In this document: piece after piece, positions 1-6,671 of the stretch
Layout of the letters: each line of letters starts with the position of its first letter
How positions within the stretch are numbered: position 1 is the first letter of the stretch
Origin: an uncultured Parabacteroides sp.
GTDB lineage: Bacteria > Bacteroidota > Bacteroidia > Bacteroidales > Tannerellaceae
Length of the DNA stretch: 24,127 nt
Assembly (NCBI GenBank): GCA_900770835.1
Contig: CAAGLQ010000124.1
Location: forward strand, 1-24,127
Direction of reading: 5' to 3'
Notes under the pieces: model-generated
The model's input: only the letters and a program-made list of their open reading frames with translations
What the model was told of the DNA's origin: nothing
Databases searched by the model: none
Position numbers and translations under genes: made by a program

Positions 1-324
1 CAGCTCATCGAGCGAAATCTCCTCCTCCTCGACCAACGAGGAGACGGCACCAAGATAGGAATTGTTGAAATACTTACTAATCACCTGCTTCAAGGTCTTG
101 CGCTTGAACTCCTCAGCGGAGACGGCGGCAAAGTATTGATAGGAGTTGCCCAGTTGGCGATGCGACACGTAGCCCTTCTCCTCCAAGATGCGGATAGTGG
201 TAGAGACCGTATTGAAATGCGGACGAGGCTCCGGATAGAGCTCGATTAATTGGCGCACGAACATCGGACCGTTTTGCCATAAAAAGGTCATTATTTCCTC
301 CTCCTTGTGTGTTAATGTCTTCAT
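1..324 (-). CDS. BlaI/MecI/CopY-family transcriptional repressor (partial)
   Basis: The reading frame is open from an ATG at 324 down to the window edge, giving 108 visible residues; the C-terminus lies outside. The protein begins MKTLTHKEEE and shows the winged-helix layout of the BlaI/MecI family: an N-terminal helix with a conserved LW (residues 15-16), then the recognition-helix region NTVSTTIRILEEKGYV (38-53), then a wing with GNSYQY (59-64). Family members bind DNA as dimers and are usually inactivated by a membrane metalloprotease sensor (BlaR1/MecR1 type) encoded next door. Such a partner would lie to the left and cannot be seen here. Two identical-spacing dyads at 358-395 sit just upstream and are the likely autoregulatory operator. 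Family assignment is firm; the regulated target is unknown. Confidence 0.85.
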   Translation of the reverse strand, partial: MKTLTHKEEEIMTFLWQNGPMFVRQLIELYPEPRPHFNTVSTTIRILEEKGYVSHRQLGNSYQYFAAVSAEEFKRKTLKQVISKYFNNSYLGAVSSLVEEEEISLDEL

Positions 325-357
325 TTATTTCAGTTTTAAAGTTGAACAACGCGAAAT

Positions 358-395
358 AACTAAATAAAATAGTTCATCAACTAATCTTTTTAGTT
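358..395. promoter_or_regulatory. Twin dyad operator candidate upstream of the BlaI-type gene
   Basis: Two inverted repeats of the form AACTA-N7-TAGTT lie at 358-374 and 379-395. Their centres are 21 bp apart, about two helical turns, so two dimers would bind the same DNA face. They begin 34 bp upstream of the repressor ATG (324). The half-site differs from the classical TACA/TGTA core of BlaI/MecI sites. The link to the adjacent repressor is inferred from position and symmetry. Confidence 0.55.
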
Positions 396-509
396 AAATA
401 AAAACAAAAGGGGAAAGATCGCTCCGTGGCGCTTCTTCGGAGGGTTTCTATCGGCATCGGCAAGCGCTTTCGGGGCAAAACAATCCGGCAAACGTGGTGG
501 TTATGCGCC

Positions 510-528
510 CGGTTTGCACTATCTTTGC
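510..528 (+). repeat. Upstream copy of a 19-bp promoter-bearing direct repeat
   Basis: CGGTTTGCACTATCTTTGC occurs here and again, identically, at 594-612, exactly 84 bp further on. Each copy holds the Bacteroidetes -7 element TATCTTTG (520-527 here). This copy may be a second, distal promoter for tgt or a duplicated control site. Confidence 0.6.
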
Positions 529-547
529 TGCGAACCAGCGAAGATAG
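519..547. repeat. 12-bp stem inverted repeat overlapping a promoter motif
   Basis: CTATCTTTGCTG (519-530) and CAGCGAAGATAG (536-547) form a 12-bp stem with a 5-nt loop and one G-T pair. The left arm contains the first of two TATCTTTG elements upstream of tgt. No T-run follows, so it is not an obvious terminator. It may be an operator or an RNA structure. Confidence 0.5.
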
Positions 548-593
548 GCGGCACCTCAGCAAAACATTCAAGCAAGCTTGATGATTTTGCGTT

Positions 594-612
594 CGGTTTG
601 CACTATCTTTGC
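594..612 (+). promoter_or_regulatory. Probable tgt promoter (TATCTTTG at 604-611), downstream repeat copy
   Basis: TATCTTTG at 604-611 matches the Bacteroidetes -7 consensus TAnnTTTG and lies 26 bp before the tgt ATG (638), giving an expected leader of roughly 20 nt. No TTTG sits at the usual 19-bp spacing; one occurs at 586-589 with a 14-bp gap. It lies in the second copy of a 19-bp direct repeat. Confidence 0.55.
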
Positions 613-637
613 GCCATTCTAATTTTATTTATAAGAG

Positions 638-1768
638 ATGACTTTTGAACTTCAGCATACCGACTCGCTCACGAACGCACGGGCGGGATTGATCACAACC
701 GATCACGGCACCATCGAGACACCGATTTTCATGCCGGTCGGCACGCAGGGCACCGTCAAAGGGGTGCATTTCCCGGAATTGGAGCAGGAGATCCAAGCGC
801 AAATCATCTTGGGCAACACCTATCACCTCTATCTGCGCCCCGGAACGACCATCCTCGAACAGGCGGGCGGCTTGCACCGCTTCAACACCTGGAGAAAGCC
901 GATCCTGACCGACAGCGGCGGCTTTCAGGTCTTTTCCCTCGCGGAGAATCGCAAACTGCATGAGGAGGGTGCCCTCTTCCGCTCGCACATCGACGGCTCG
1001 AAGCACCTCTTCACGCCGGAGAAGGTGATGGACATCGAGCGCTCGATTGGCGCGGACATCATCATGGCCTTCGACGAGTGCTGCCCCGGCGACGCGGATT
1101 ACGACTATGCCAAGCAATCGCTGGGTCTGACGGAGCGCTGGCTCGACCGCTGCTTCGCCCGCTTCAACAGCACGGAGCCGAAATATGGCTACCGGCAGAG
1201 CCTCTTCCCCATCGTGCAGGGATGCACCTATCCCGACCTCCGGCGGCGCGCGGCGGAGAACGTGGCGAGCAAGGGGGCCGACGGCAACGCCATCGGAGGC
1301 CTGGCCGTGGGCGAACCGACGGAGAAGATGTATGAGATGATCGAGGTGGTGAACGAGATCCTGCCGAAAGACCGCCCGCGCTACCTGATGGGCGTCGGCA
1401 CTCCAATCAACATCCTGGAGGCGATCGAACGGGGCGTGGATATGTTCGACTGCATCATGCCCACCCGTAACGGGCGCAACGGGCAACTCTTCACCCGGTT
1501 CGGCACGATCAACATGCGCAACAAGAAGTGGGAGAACGATTTCTCGCCCATCGACCCCGATGGCCACTGCGCGGCCGACCTGCGCTACACAAAGGCCTAC
1601 CTGCACCACCTGATCCACGTGAAGGAAATGCTGGGCTTGCAGATCGCCTCAATCCATAACTTGGCATTCTACCTCTGGCTGGTGCGCGAGGCGCGGAAGC
1701 ACATTCTCGCCGGGGATTTCAGTAGTTGGAAAAGCGGCATGGTGCGCCAGATGGCAAACCGCCTGTAA
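638..1768 (+). CDS. tgt: Queuine tRNA-ribosyltransferase (tRNA-guanine transglycosylase)
   Basis: This 376-residue enzyme exchanges guanine-34 in tRNAs with GUN anticodons for a queuine precursor. The substrate-binding signature DSGGFQVFSL starts at Asp92, and the nucleophile region DMFDCIMPTRNGRNG carries Asp271. GGLAVGEP and RYLMGVG are also typical. Length matches the family (E. coli about 375). Oddity: the zinc site of canonical enzymes (CxCx2C followed by His) is eroded here. Aligning by the flanking AYLHHL and IHNL motifs, the positions read Gly309, Cys311, Asp314 and His340, so only one Cys and the His survive. A comparable loss is, from memory, seen in other Bacteroidetes Tgt proteins. 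The permease gene follows after 21 bp, suggesting an operon. Confidence 0.95.
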   Translation: MTFELQHTDSLTNARAGLITTDHGTIETPIFMPVGTQGTVKGVHFPELEQEIQAQIILGNTYHLYLRPGTTILEQAGGLHRFNTWRKPILTDSGGFQVFSLAENRKLHEEGALFRSHIDGSKHLFTPEKVMDIERSIGADIIMAFDECCPGDADYDYAKQSLGLTERWLDRCFARFNSTEPKYGYRQSLFPIVQGCTYPDLRRRAAENVASKGADGNAIGGLAVGEPTEKMYEMIEVVNEILPKDRPRYLMGVGTPINILEAIERGVDMFDCIMPTRNGRNGQLFTRFGTINMRNKKWENDFSPIDPDGHCAADLRYTKAYLHHLIHVKEMLGLQIASIHNLAFYLWLVREARKHILAGDFSSWKSGMVRQMANRL

Positions 1769-1789
1769 CCCGATAAGCGGAAGAAGCAG

Positions 1790-2875
1790 ATGAATCTCAA
1801 ACTGAAACGGATAGACTGGTATATCATCAAGCAATTCCTGGGGACCTACGTCTTCTCGATTGCCTTGATCATCTCGATCTCGGTGGTGTTCGACATCAAC
1901 GAGAAGATCGACAAGTTCCTCAATCCCGATGTGCCGCTGAAGGCGATCATCGTGGATTATTATTTCAACTTCATCCCCTACTACGCCAACCTGTTCAGCC
2001 CGCTCTTCACCTTTATCGCCGTGATCTTCTTCACCTCCAAACTGGCGGATCGGTCGGAGATCATCGCGATGCTGGCCAGCGGCATGAGCTTCCGGCGGCT
2101 GATGCTGCCCTACGGCATCTCGGCGGCGGTGATCGCGATCGTGACCTTCGCCCTGAACGCCTACATCATCCCGCCTGCCACGGCGACCCGTATCGACTTC
2201 CAAAACAAATATATCAAGAATAAGAAGGTCGATTACGTGAAGAACGCCCAGTTGGAGATCGAGCCGGGCGTGATCGCCTACTTCGACAGCTACGATGCCC
2301 GCTCCAACATGGGCTATCGCTTCTCGCTGGAGCATTTCGAGGAGAAGAAGCTGGTCTCACGCCTCACGGCGAAGTCGATCAAGTATGACTCGCTCTACCA
2401 ATGGACGGTGATCGACTACATGATCCGCGACTTCGACGGGATGCGCGAGCAGATCCGTAACGGCTCCCGCATGGACACGACACTGACGATTGTCCCCTCA
2501 GACTTCTTGATCTCCGTCAACGATTGCGAGACGATGACCACTCCCGAGCTGAATACCTACATCAATCGGCAGAAGAAGCGTGGCGTAGGCAATATCCAGA
2601 CTTTCCAGATCGAGTATCACAAGCGATTCGCCACGATTATGGCGGCCTTCATCCTGACCTCCATCGGAGCATCACTCTCCTCGCGGAAAATAAAGGGCGG
2701 CATGGGCATGAACATCGGTATCGGACTGGGGCTTAGCTCCTCGTATATCCTCTTCATGACCATCACCTCGACCTTCGCCATCAGCGGCTATGTATCGCCG
2801 GGCGTGGCGGCTTGGATCCCGAACATTCTTTACACCTTCATCGCCATCTATCTCTACCGGAAGGCACCAAGATAG
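1790..2875 (+). CDS. LptF/LptG-family (YjgP/YjgQ) lipopolysaccharide export permease
   Basis: A 361-residue inner-membrane protein with the six-helix plan of the LptF/LptG family: hydrophobic segments near residues 15-34, 62-82 and 106-128, a polar domain at about 130-275 that would form the periplasmic beta-jellyroll, and three more segments near 282-300, 305-328 and 338-357. The N-terminal stretch with RIDWYIIKQFLGTY and the DRSEIIAMLASGMS loop (87-100) after the second helix are characteristic. Such permeases work with the LptB ATPase to extract LPS from the inner membrane. Bacteroidetes often carry single unpaired copies, so F versus G cannot be assigned. It lies 21 bp behind tgt and is probably co-transcribed. 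Confidence 0.9.
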   Translation: MNLKLKRIDWYIIKQFLGTYVFSIALIISISVVFDINEKIDKFLNPDVPLKAIIVDYYFNFIPYYANLFSPLFTFIAVIFFTSKLADRSEIIAMLASGMSFRRLMLPYGISAAVIAIVTFALNAYIIPPATATRIDFQNKYIKNKKVDYVKNAQLEIEPGVIAYFDSYDARSNMGYRFSLEHFEEKKLVSRLTAKSIKYDSLYQWTVIDYMIRDFDGMREQIRNGSRMDTTLTIVPSDFLISVNDCETMTTPELNTYINRQKKRGVGNIQTFQIEYHKRFATIMAAFILTSIGASLSSRKIKGGMGMNIGIGLGLSSSYILFMTITSTFAISGYVSPGVAAWIPNILYTFIAIYLYRKAPR

Positions 2876-2915
2876 ACGGAAAGCTGATTGCTTATACATA
2901 TATATTATATACCTC

Positions 2916-4193
2916 ATGAAACACTTCCTGATTTGCATCATCGCGTTGCTCACCTTCGGACAGGTGACGCACGCCCAGATCCGCGGGAATGAGATCCGGG
3001 TAGTTGTCTCTCCGGATCATACCGATTGGACCTATGAGTTGAACGAGCCGTGCCGCTTCACGGTTCAAGTCTTTAAAGCGCAAAACCTGTTGGAGGGGGC
3101 CGTCATCGACTACGCCATCGGGCCGGAGATGTATCCGACCGAGACGAAGGAGCAGGTGGTCTTGAAAACGGGTAAACTGGAGCTGAAAGGCAAGATGAGC
3201 CAGCCGGGCTTTTTCCAATGCAAAGTAAAAGCGCATGTAGAGGGCCGCACTTATGAGGGTTTGGCGAAAGCAGCCTACGCCCCCGATCAAATCGTGGCCA
3301 CTGCTGAGAATCCGACAGATTTCGATAGTTTCTGGGCGAACGCCATCGAGCAAGCACGCCAAACACCGTTACAGCCGACAATGGTGTTACTGCCGGAGCG
3401 TTGCACCGAAAAGGTGAATGTCTATCACGTCAGCTTCCAAAACGTGCGCCCCGGATCACGCACCTACGGCATTCTTTGCATGCCGAAACAACCGGGCAAA
3501 TATCCCGCCCTACTGCGTGTGCCTGGAGCAGGTATCCGTCCCTATTATGGCGACGTGACGACAGCTGAGAAGGGAGCGATCACCTTAGAGATCGGCATCC
3601 ATGGCATCCCCGTCACAATGACGCAAGACTATTACGACAAGCTTTTCAACGGAGCATTGTGGGAATATTGGAAGATGAATCGTGACAGCAGAGAGGCCTC
3701 TTACTACTATCGCGTGGTACTTGGATCGGTGCGTGCAGTGGATTTCATTCAGTCTTTGCCGGAGTATAATGGACAGGCATTGGGCGTGACTGGATCAAGC
3801 CAAGGCGGTGCGCTTTCGGTGATGACAGCGGCCTTGCATCCCGGCGTAACCTTCTATGCTGCCATCCATCCGGCAATGTGCGACCACAGCGGACACCTTC
3901 AAAAAAGAGCAGGCGGTTGGCCACACTATTTCTATCAACTATCACCCACAGAGGCACAGCGCCAAACCGCCACATATTATGACGTGGTGAACTTCGCCCG
4001 TCGGTTGAAAATAGCTGGTTGGTTCAGCTGGGGATATAACGACGAGGTTTGCCCTCCAACCTCCATGTTTTCTGCCTATAATAGCATCACCGCTCCCAAG
4101 GAATTTCATCCCTATTTAGAGACTGGCCACTTCTGGTATCAAGAGCAATATGATGCCTGGAATGATTGGCTTTGGAAACAGATGAATTTGTAA
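2916..4193 (+). CDS. Secreted acetylxylan esterase / cephalosporin-C deacetylase-type alpha/beta hydrolase (AXE1, CE7-like)
   Basis: From ATG 2916 the protein has 425 residues and opens with a clear signal peptide (MKHFLICIIALLTFGQVTHAQ). The frame is open further upstream to 2790, but that part overlaps the permease gene and would bury the signal peptide, so 2916 is preferred. After an N-terminal beta-rich region (about 22-120), the hydrolase domain shows PTDFDSFWANA, then the nucleophile elbow GSSQGG (Ser295), Asp376 in GYNDEVCPP and His405 in TGHFW. This is the triad order of the AXE1/CE7 family, which removes acetyl groups from xylo-oligosaccharides and related esters. The true substrate is unknown, and no polysaccharide-utilisation genes are adjacent. 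It ends at a shared terminator with pyrD. Confidence 0.85.
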   Translation: MKHFLICIIALLTFGQVTHAQIRGNEIRVVVSPDHTDWTYELNEPCRFTVQVFKAQNLLEGAVIDYAIGPEMYPTETKEQVVLKTGKLELKGKMSQPGFFQCKVKAHVEGRTYEGLAKAAYAPDQIVATAENPTDFDSFWANAIEQARQTPLQPTMVLLPERCTEKVNVYHVSFQNVRPGSRTYGILCMPKQPGKYPALLRVPGAGIRPYYGDVTTAEKGAITLEIGIHGIPVTMTQDYYDKLFNGALWEYWKMNRDSREASYYYRVVLGSVRAVDFIQSLPEYNGQALGVTGSSQGGALSVMTAALHPGVTFYAAIHPAMCDHSGHLQKRAGGWPHYFYQLSPTEAQRQTATYYDVVNFARRLKIAGWFSWGYNDEVCPPTSMFSAYNSITAPKEFHPYLETGHFWYQEQYDAWNDWLWKQMNL

Positions 4194-4206
4194 GATAAAA
4201 CGAAAG

Positions 4207-4245
4207 AATAAACGCCGGTTCTCGTTAAGAAAACCGGCGTTTATT
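4207..4245. terminator. Bidirectional rho-independent terminator between esterase gene and pyrD
   Basis: AATAAACGCCGGTT (4207-4220) pairs perfectly with AACCGGCGTTTATT (4232-4245), giving a 14-bp stem and an 11-nt loop. It is flanked by A-rich sequence on the left and T-rich sequence on the right, so it can work on both strands. It sits 13 bp after the esterase stop and 43 bp after the pyrD stop, exactly where two convergent genes need it. Confidence 0.9.
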
Positions 4246-4288
4246 TTATCATTAATAGAAAACTAATGGTTGTGTAATAGGCATCGTT

Positions 4289-5200
4289 TTACACCTCCAA
4301 AGCCCCTGTTAATTCTTTCACGGAATGGAATCCGTGGCGATCACAGTATTCATTCAAGCCATCGATCACCTTAATGCCTACGGTAGGATCCACAAAATTG
4401 TAGGTACCAATCTGAATAGCCGTCGCACCTGCTAACATGAACTCGACCGCATCCTTCCAATTCGAGATACCGCCCAAACCAATGATAGGAATCTTCACAG
4501 CCTTATAGGTTTGCCATACCATACGCAACGCCACCGGCTTCACACAGGGACCGGAAAGACCTCCGGTTATTGTAGATAATAACGGCTTGCGACGCTCTGC
4601 GTCAATCGCCATTCCCAGCATCGTATTGATCAATGAAACGGCATCAGCTCCCTCGGCCTCCACCGCCCGTGCGATCTCGGTAATATCGGTCACATTCGGC
4701 GAAAGTTTTACAATAAGGGTCTTCGGATAAACCTTGCGAACGGCCCGTACTACCTCTGCCGCACCGCAGGCAGTAACACCGAAAGCCATGCCGCCCTGTT
4801 TCACATTAGGGCACGAAATATTCAACTCGATGGCCGGGATCTTATCCAAAGCGGCGATCTTCTCTGCGCAAGCCACATAAGTCTCAATAGAGGAACCGCT
4901 GACATTGACCATCATGTTGGTGTCAATATCTTTAATAGTAGGATAGATATGCTCCACAAAATAATCAGCACCCTTGTTCTGCAGACCGACCGCATTCAAC
5001 ATGCCCGAAGGTGTTTCCGCCATACGGGGATAATCATTACCCTCGCGAGGCTGCTCAGTCGTACCCTTCACAAAAATACCCCCTAAGCGAGCAATATCCA
5101 TTAAATCAGCATATTCAATGCCATATCCGAACGTTCCGGAAGCGGTCATCACCGGGTTCTTCAAAGCCAGTTTACCGATCTGTACACTTAACTCAGCCAT
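4289..5200 (-). CDS. pyrD: Dihydroorotate dehydrogenase, class 1B catalytic subunit
   Basis: This 303-residue flavoprotein oxidises dihydroorotate to orotate in pyrimidine synthesis. It shows NPVMTASGTFGYG near the N-terminus, the active-site loop ELNISCPNVKQGG with catalytic base Cys130, VKLSPNVTD, and the C-terminal FMN-phosphate region IIGLGGI followed by GATAIQIGT. The catalytic cysteine, rather than serine, and the adjacent pyrK place it in class 1B, the type that passes electrons through PyrK to NAD+. The gene start overlaps the end of pyrK by 13 bp, implying translational coupling in a pyrK-pyrD operon. Confidence 0.96.
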   Translation of the reverse strand: MAELSVQIGKLALKNPVMTASGTFGYGIEYADLMDIARLGGIFVKGTTEQPREGNDYPRMAETPSGMLNAVGLQNKGADYFVEHIYPTIKDIDTNMMVNVSGSSIETYVACAEKIAALDKIPAIELNISCPNVKQGGMAFGVTACGAAEVVRAVRKVYPKTLIVKLSPNVTDITEIARAVEAEGADAVSLINTMLGMAIDAERRKPLLSTITGGLSGPCVKPVALRMVWQTYKAVKIPIIGLGGISNWKDAVEFMLAGATAIQIGTYNFVDPTVGIKVIDGLNEYCDRHGFHSVKELTGALEV

Positions 5201-5973
5201 GATAATTGTTCAATATTAAATACCGGACCCTCTTTACAAACACATACGTTATGCCCCGTCTTGTCTTTCTCAACGCAGCAGAGGCAAGCGCCTAATCCAC
5301 AAGCCATGCGGTTTTCCAAAGAAACCTCGCAGGCGATTTGTCTCGCATGAGCAAATTTAGCAACGGCCATCATCATCGGCTTCGGCCCACAGGTGTAGAT
5401 CTGATCGAAATCCAACTGGTTCAGAATCGAGTGATTCGTCACATAACCCTTCTCGCCGTAAGAGCCATCTTCTGTAGTCGCATAAACCTCTCCGATCCGC
5501 TGGAAATCAGATAACTGTTGCAAATCTCCTGCTGAACGTGCACCCAAGAGGAAAATAGGTTCATAACCCTTAGCTTTCAAGCAGGCACCTAAATAGAGCA
5601 TGGGAGCTGTGCCGACACCACCGCCAACCAACAAGAGCCGTTTTGCCGGAATCTCCTCCGTAGGCAACGTGAATCCATTACCCAACGGCAAAACAACATT
5701 GATCAACTCTCCGACACGAGACTCCGCCAACTGGCGTGTACCATCACCAACCAACTGAATCAAAAGCCATAACTCATTCTTTTCCCGATCCACAAAATTG
5801 ATTGAGAGCGGGCGACGCAGGAAAGTGGATGACGAATGATCCACTCTAACCTCCACAAACTGACCGGGAAGCATATCAGGCAACTGCTCGTCGGAAGTCA
5901 GCTTTAGCAAGCAATACTGCGCATGAGGGCGAACATTCTCTGTCACCCGCAGGTCTAACATGTACTTCTTCAT
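5188..5973 (-). CDS. pyrK: Dihydroorotate dehydrogenase B electron-transfer subunit
   Basis: A 261-residue ferredoxin-reductase-type protein that carries electrons from PyrD's FMN via a [2Fe-2S] cluster and FAD to NAD+. The FAD-binding motif RRPLSI lies at 53-58 and the nucleotide-binding GGGVGTAP at 117-124. The C-terminal cluster ligands are Cys225, Cys230 and Cys233, with Cys246 in the CKEGPVF ending typical of PyrK. A second adjacent pair (Cys232, Cys244) is present, so the fourth ligand is assigned by its position before the GPVF motif. It leads the pyrK-pyrD operon, with a TATCTTTG element on its strand at 6005-6012. Confidence 0.95.
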   Translation of the reverse strand: MKKYMLDLRVTENVRPHAQYCLLKLTSDEQLPDMLPGQFVEVRVDHSSSTFLRRPLSINFVDREKNELWLLIQLVGDGTRQLAESRVGELINVVLPLGNGFTLPTEEIPAKRLLLVGGGVGTAPMLYLGACLKAKGYEPIFLLGARSAGDLQQLSDFQRIGEVYATTEDGSYGEKGYVTNHSILNQLDFDQIYTCGPKPMMMAVAKFAHARQIACEVSLENRMACGLGACLCCVEKDKTGHNVCVCKEGPVFNIEQLSWLS

Positions 5974-6004
5974 CTATTCTTTATTACTAAAATTGTTTTG
6001 CTGA

Positions 6005-6012
6005 CAAAGATA
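6005..6012 (-). promoter_or_regulatory. Candidate pyrKD promoter -7 element
   Basis: On the minus strand this reads TATCTTTG, matching the Bacteroidetes TAnnTTTG -7 consensus, 31 bp upstream of the pyrK ATG (5973). It lies in the 50-bp gap after the XRE-type gene. No TTTG is seen at the -33 position. Confidence 0.45.
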
Positions 6013-6023
6013 GTACAAAAATG

Positions 6024-6503
6024 TTAATCCTCCTTTTTTTCCAGCACGAAGGTGTCAAAGGTATTATCGGAGTAGAATACGACGATTTTTGAAATGCTCT
6101 TAGTAGGCGCATCTTTATAGACAATGCGTTCAATCACTGCCTGTTGAGCACTATTCTGTGGATCTCTAACCCCTAAATGCGTACGATTTTCCGCATCCAT
6201 CGCAAGCCCGGAGGGATTTTCGGTCGTGAAAACGGGTTGAGCGACCTCATTCGTCTGTTCGCGGCGCATTTCACCTTTCCCTAAAAGCAACCAATCGGGA
6301 TTGAGATAGGGAAAGCGATCCAGAATCTTTAACGCTACATCTAAGCTGGGATAGGAACGACCACTTTTAATCTGCGAAACGGCACCACGAGAAATACCAA
6401 TCGCTTCCGCAAATTGCGCATCAGATAATTGCTCTTGATCCATGACAGCCAAAACACGCAGTTTCACCTGTTCCTTCATATTCATCTCATCCATACCATT
6501 CAA
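6024..6503 (-). CDS. XRE-family helix-turn-helix transcriptional regulator
   Basis: A 159-residue protein with an N-terminal XRE/Cro-type helix-turn-helix. Residues about 12-66 contain LSDAQFAEAIGISRGAVSQIKSGRSYPSLDVALKIL in overlapping pieces, followed by NPDWLLLGKGEM, an ending of the domain common in Bacteroidetes regulators. Residues about 80-130 look low-complexity, and the last 25 (ISKIVVFYSDNTFDTFVLE) form a short beta-like tail. Starts at 6503, 6494, 6485 and 6479 are all possible because several Met codons cluster at the N-terminus; the longest is given. A perfect 15-bp dyad at 6541-6555 overlaps the likely transcription start, suggesting autorepression. Targets are unknown; the pyrK gene follows after 50 bp on the same strand. 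Confidence 0.8.
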   Translation of the reverse strand: MNGMDEMNMKEQVKLRVLAVMDQEQLSDAQFAEAIGISRGAVSQIKSGRSYPSLDVALKILDRFPYLNPDWLLLGKGEMRREQTNEVAQPVFTTENPSGLAMDAENRTHLGVRDPQNSAQQAVIERIVYKDAPTKSISKIVVFYSDNTFDTFVLEKKED

Positions 6504-6540
6504 TTTTACGTCAAAATGACAGTTTAGAACTCATTTCTAT

Positions 6541-6555
6541 GCCTATATCATAGGC
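6541..6555. promoter_or_regulatory. Palindromic operator candidate for the XRE-type regulator
   Basis: GCCTAT-ATC-ATAGGC is a perfect 6-3-6 dyad, 38 bp upstream of the regulator start. It begins about 5 bp downstream of the minus-strand TATATTTG element (6560-6567), so bound protein would cover the predicted transcription start. Autoregulation is an inference. Confidence 0.5.
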
Positions 6556-6559
6556 GATA

Positions 6560-6567
6560 CAAATATA
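6560..6567 (-). promoter_or_regulatory. Candidate promoter -7 element of the XRE-type gene
   Basis: The minus strand reads TATATTTG, a full match to TAnnTTTG. A weak TTG-containing -33 region lies about 19-20 bp upstream (near 6588). Expected start is near 6555, inside the dyad. Confidence 0.5.
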
Positions 6568-6641
6568 AACTATAATCTTGAATTGAACAAGATAGAATTA
6601 TAAATCAATACAGATATAAAATCAAACGCAATGTCGTATTC

Positions 6642-6671
6642 GTAAACATCAAACCTGTTTACCTTTGTAAA
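6642..6671 (+). promoter_or_regulatory. Nested inverted repeats with a plus-strand TAnnTTTG element
   Basis: GTAAAC (6642-6647) and GTTTAC (6657-6662) form a dyad with a 9-bp spacer. The second arm also pairs with GTAAA at 6667-6671 across a 4-bp loop. TACCTTTG at 6660-6667 matches the -7 consensus but has no TTTG at -33. No ORF follows on this strand, so any transcript would be non-coding. Confidence 0.3.

Noticed and set aside
377..571. A 64-codon minus-strand frame in the gap ahead of tgt
   Set aside because: It runs through the repeat and hairpin region, has no family resemblance and would overlap the putative BlaI operator.
629..1618. A 329-codon open frame on the minus strand, opposite tgt
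   Set aside because: It mirrors a GC-rich, clearly conserved gene; its protein is rich in Val, Arg, His and Ala without any family motif, as expected for an antisense shadow.
2790..2915. N-terminal extension of the esterase frame
   Set aside because: It overlaps the LptF/G gene end, is not signal-like, and would bury the convincing signal peptide that starts at 2916.
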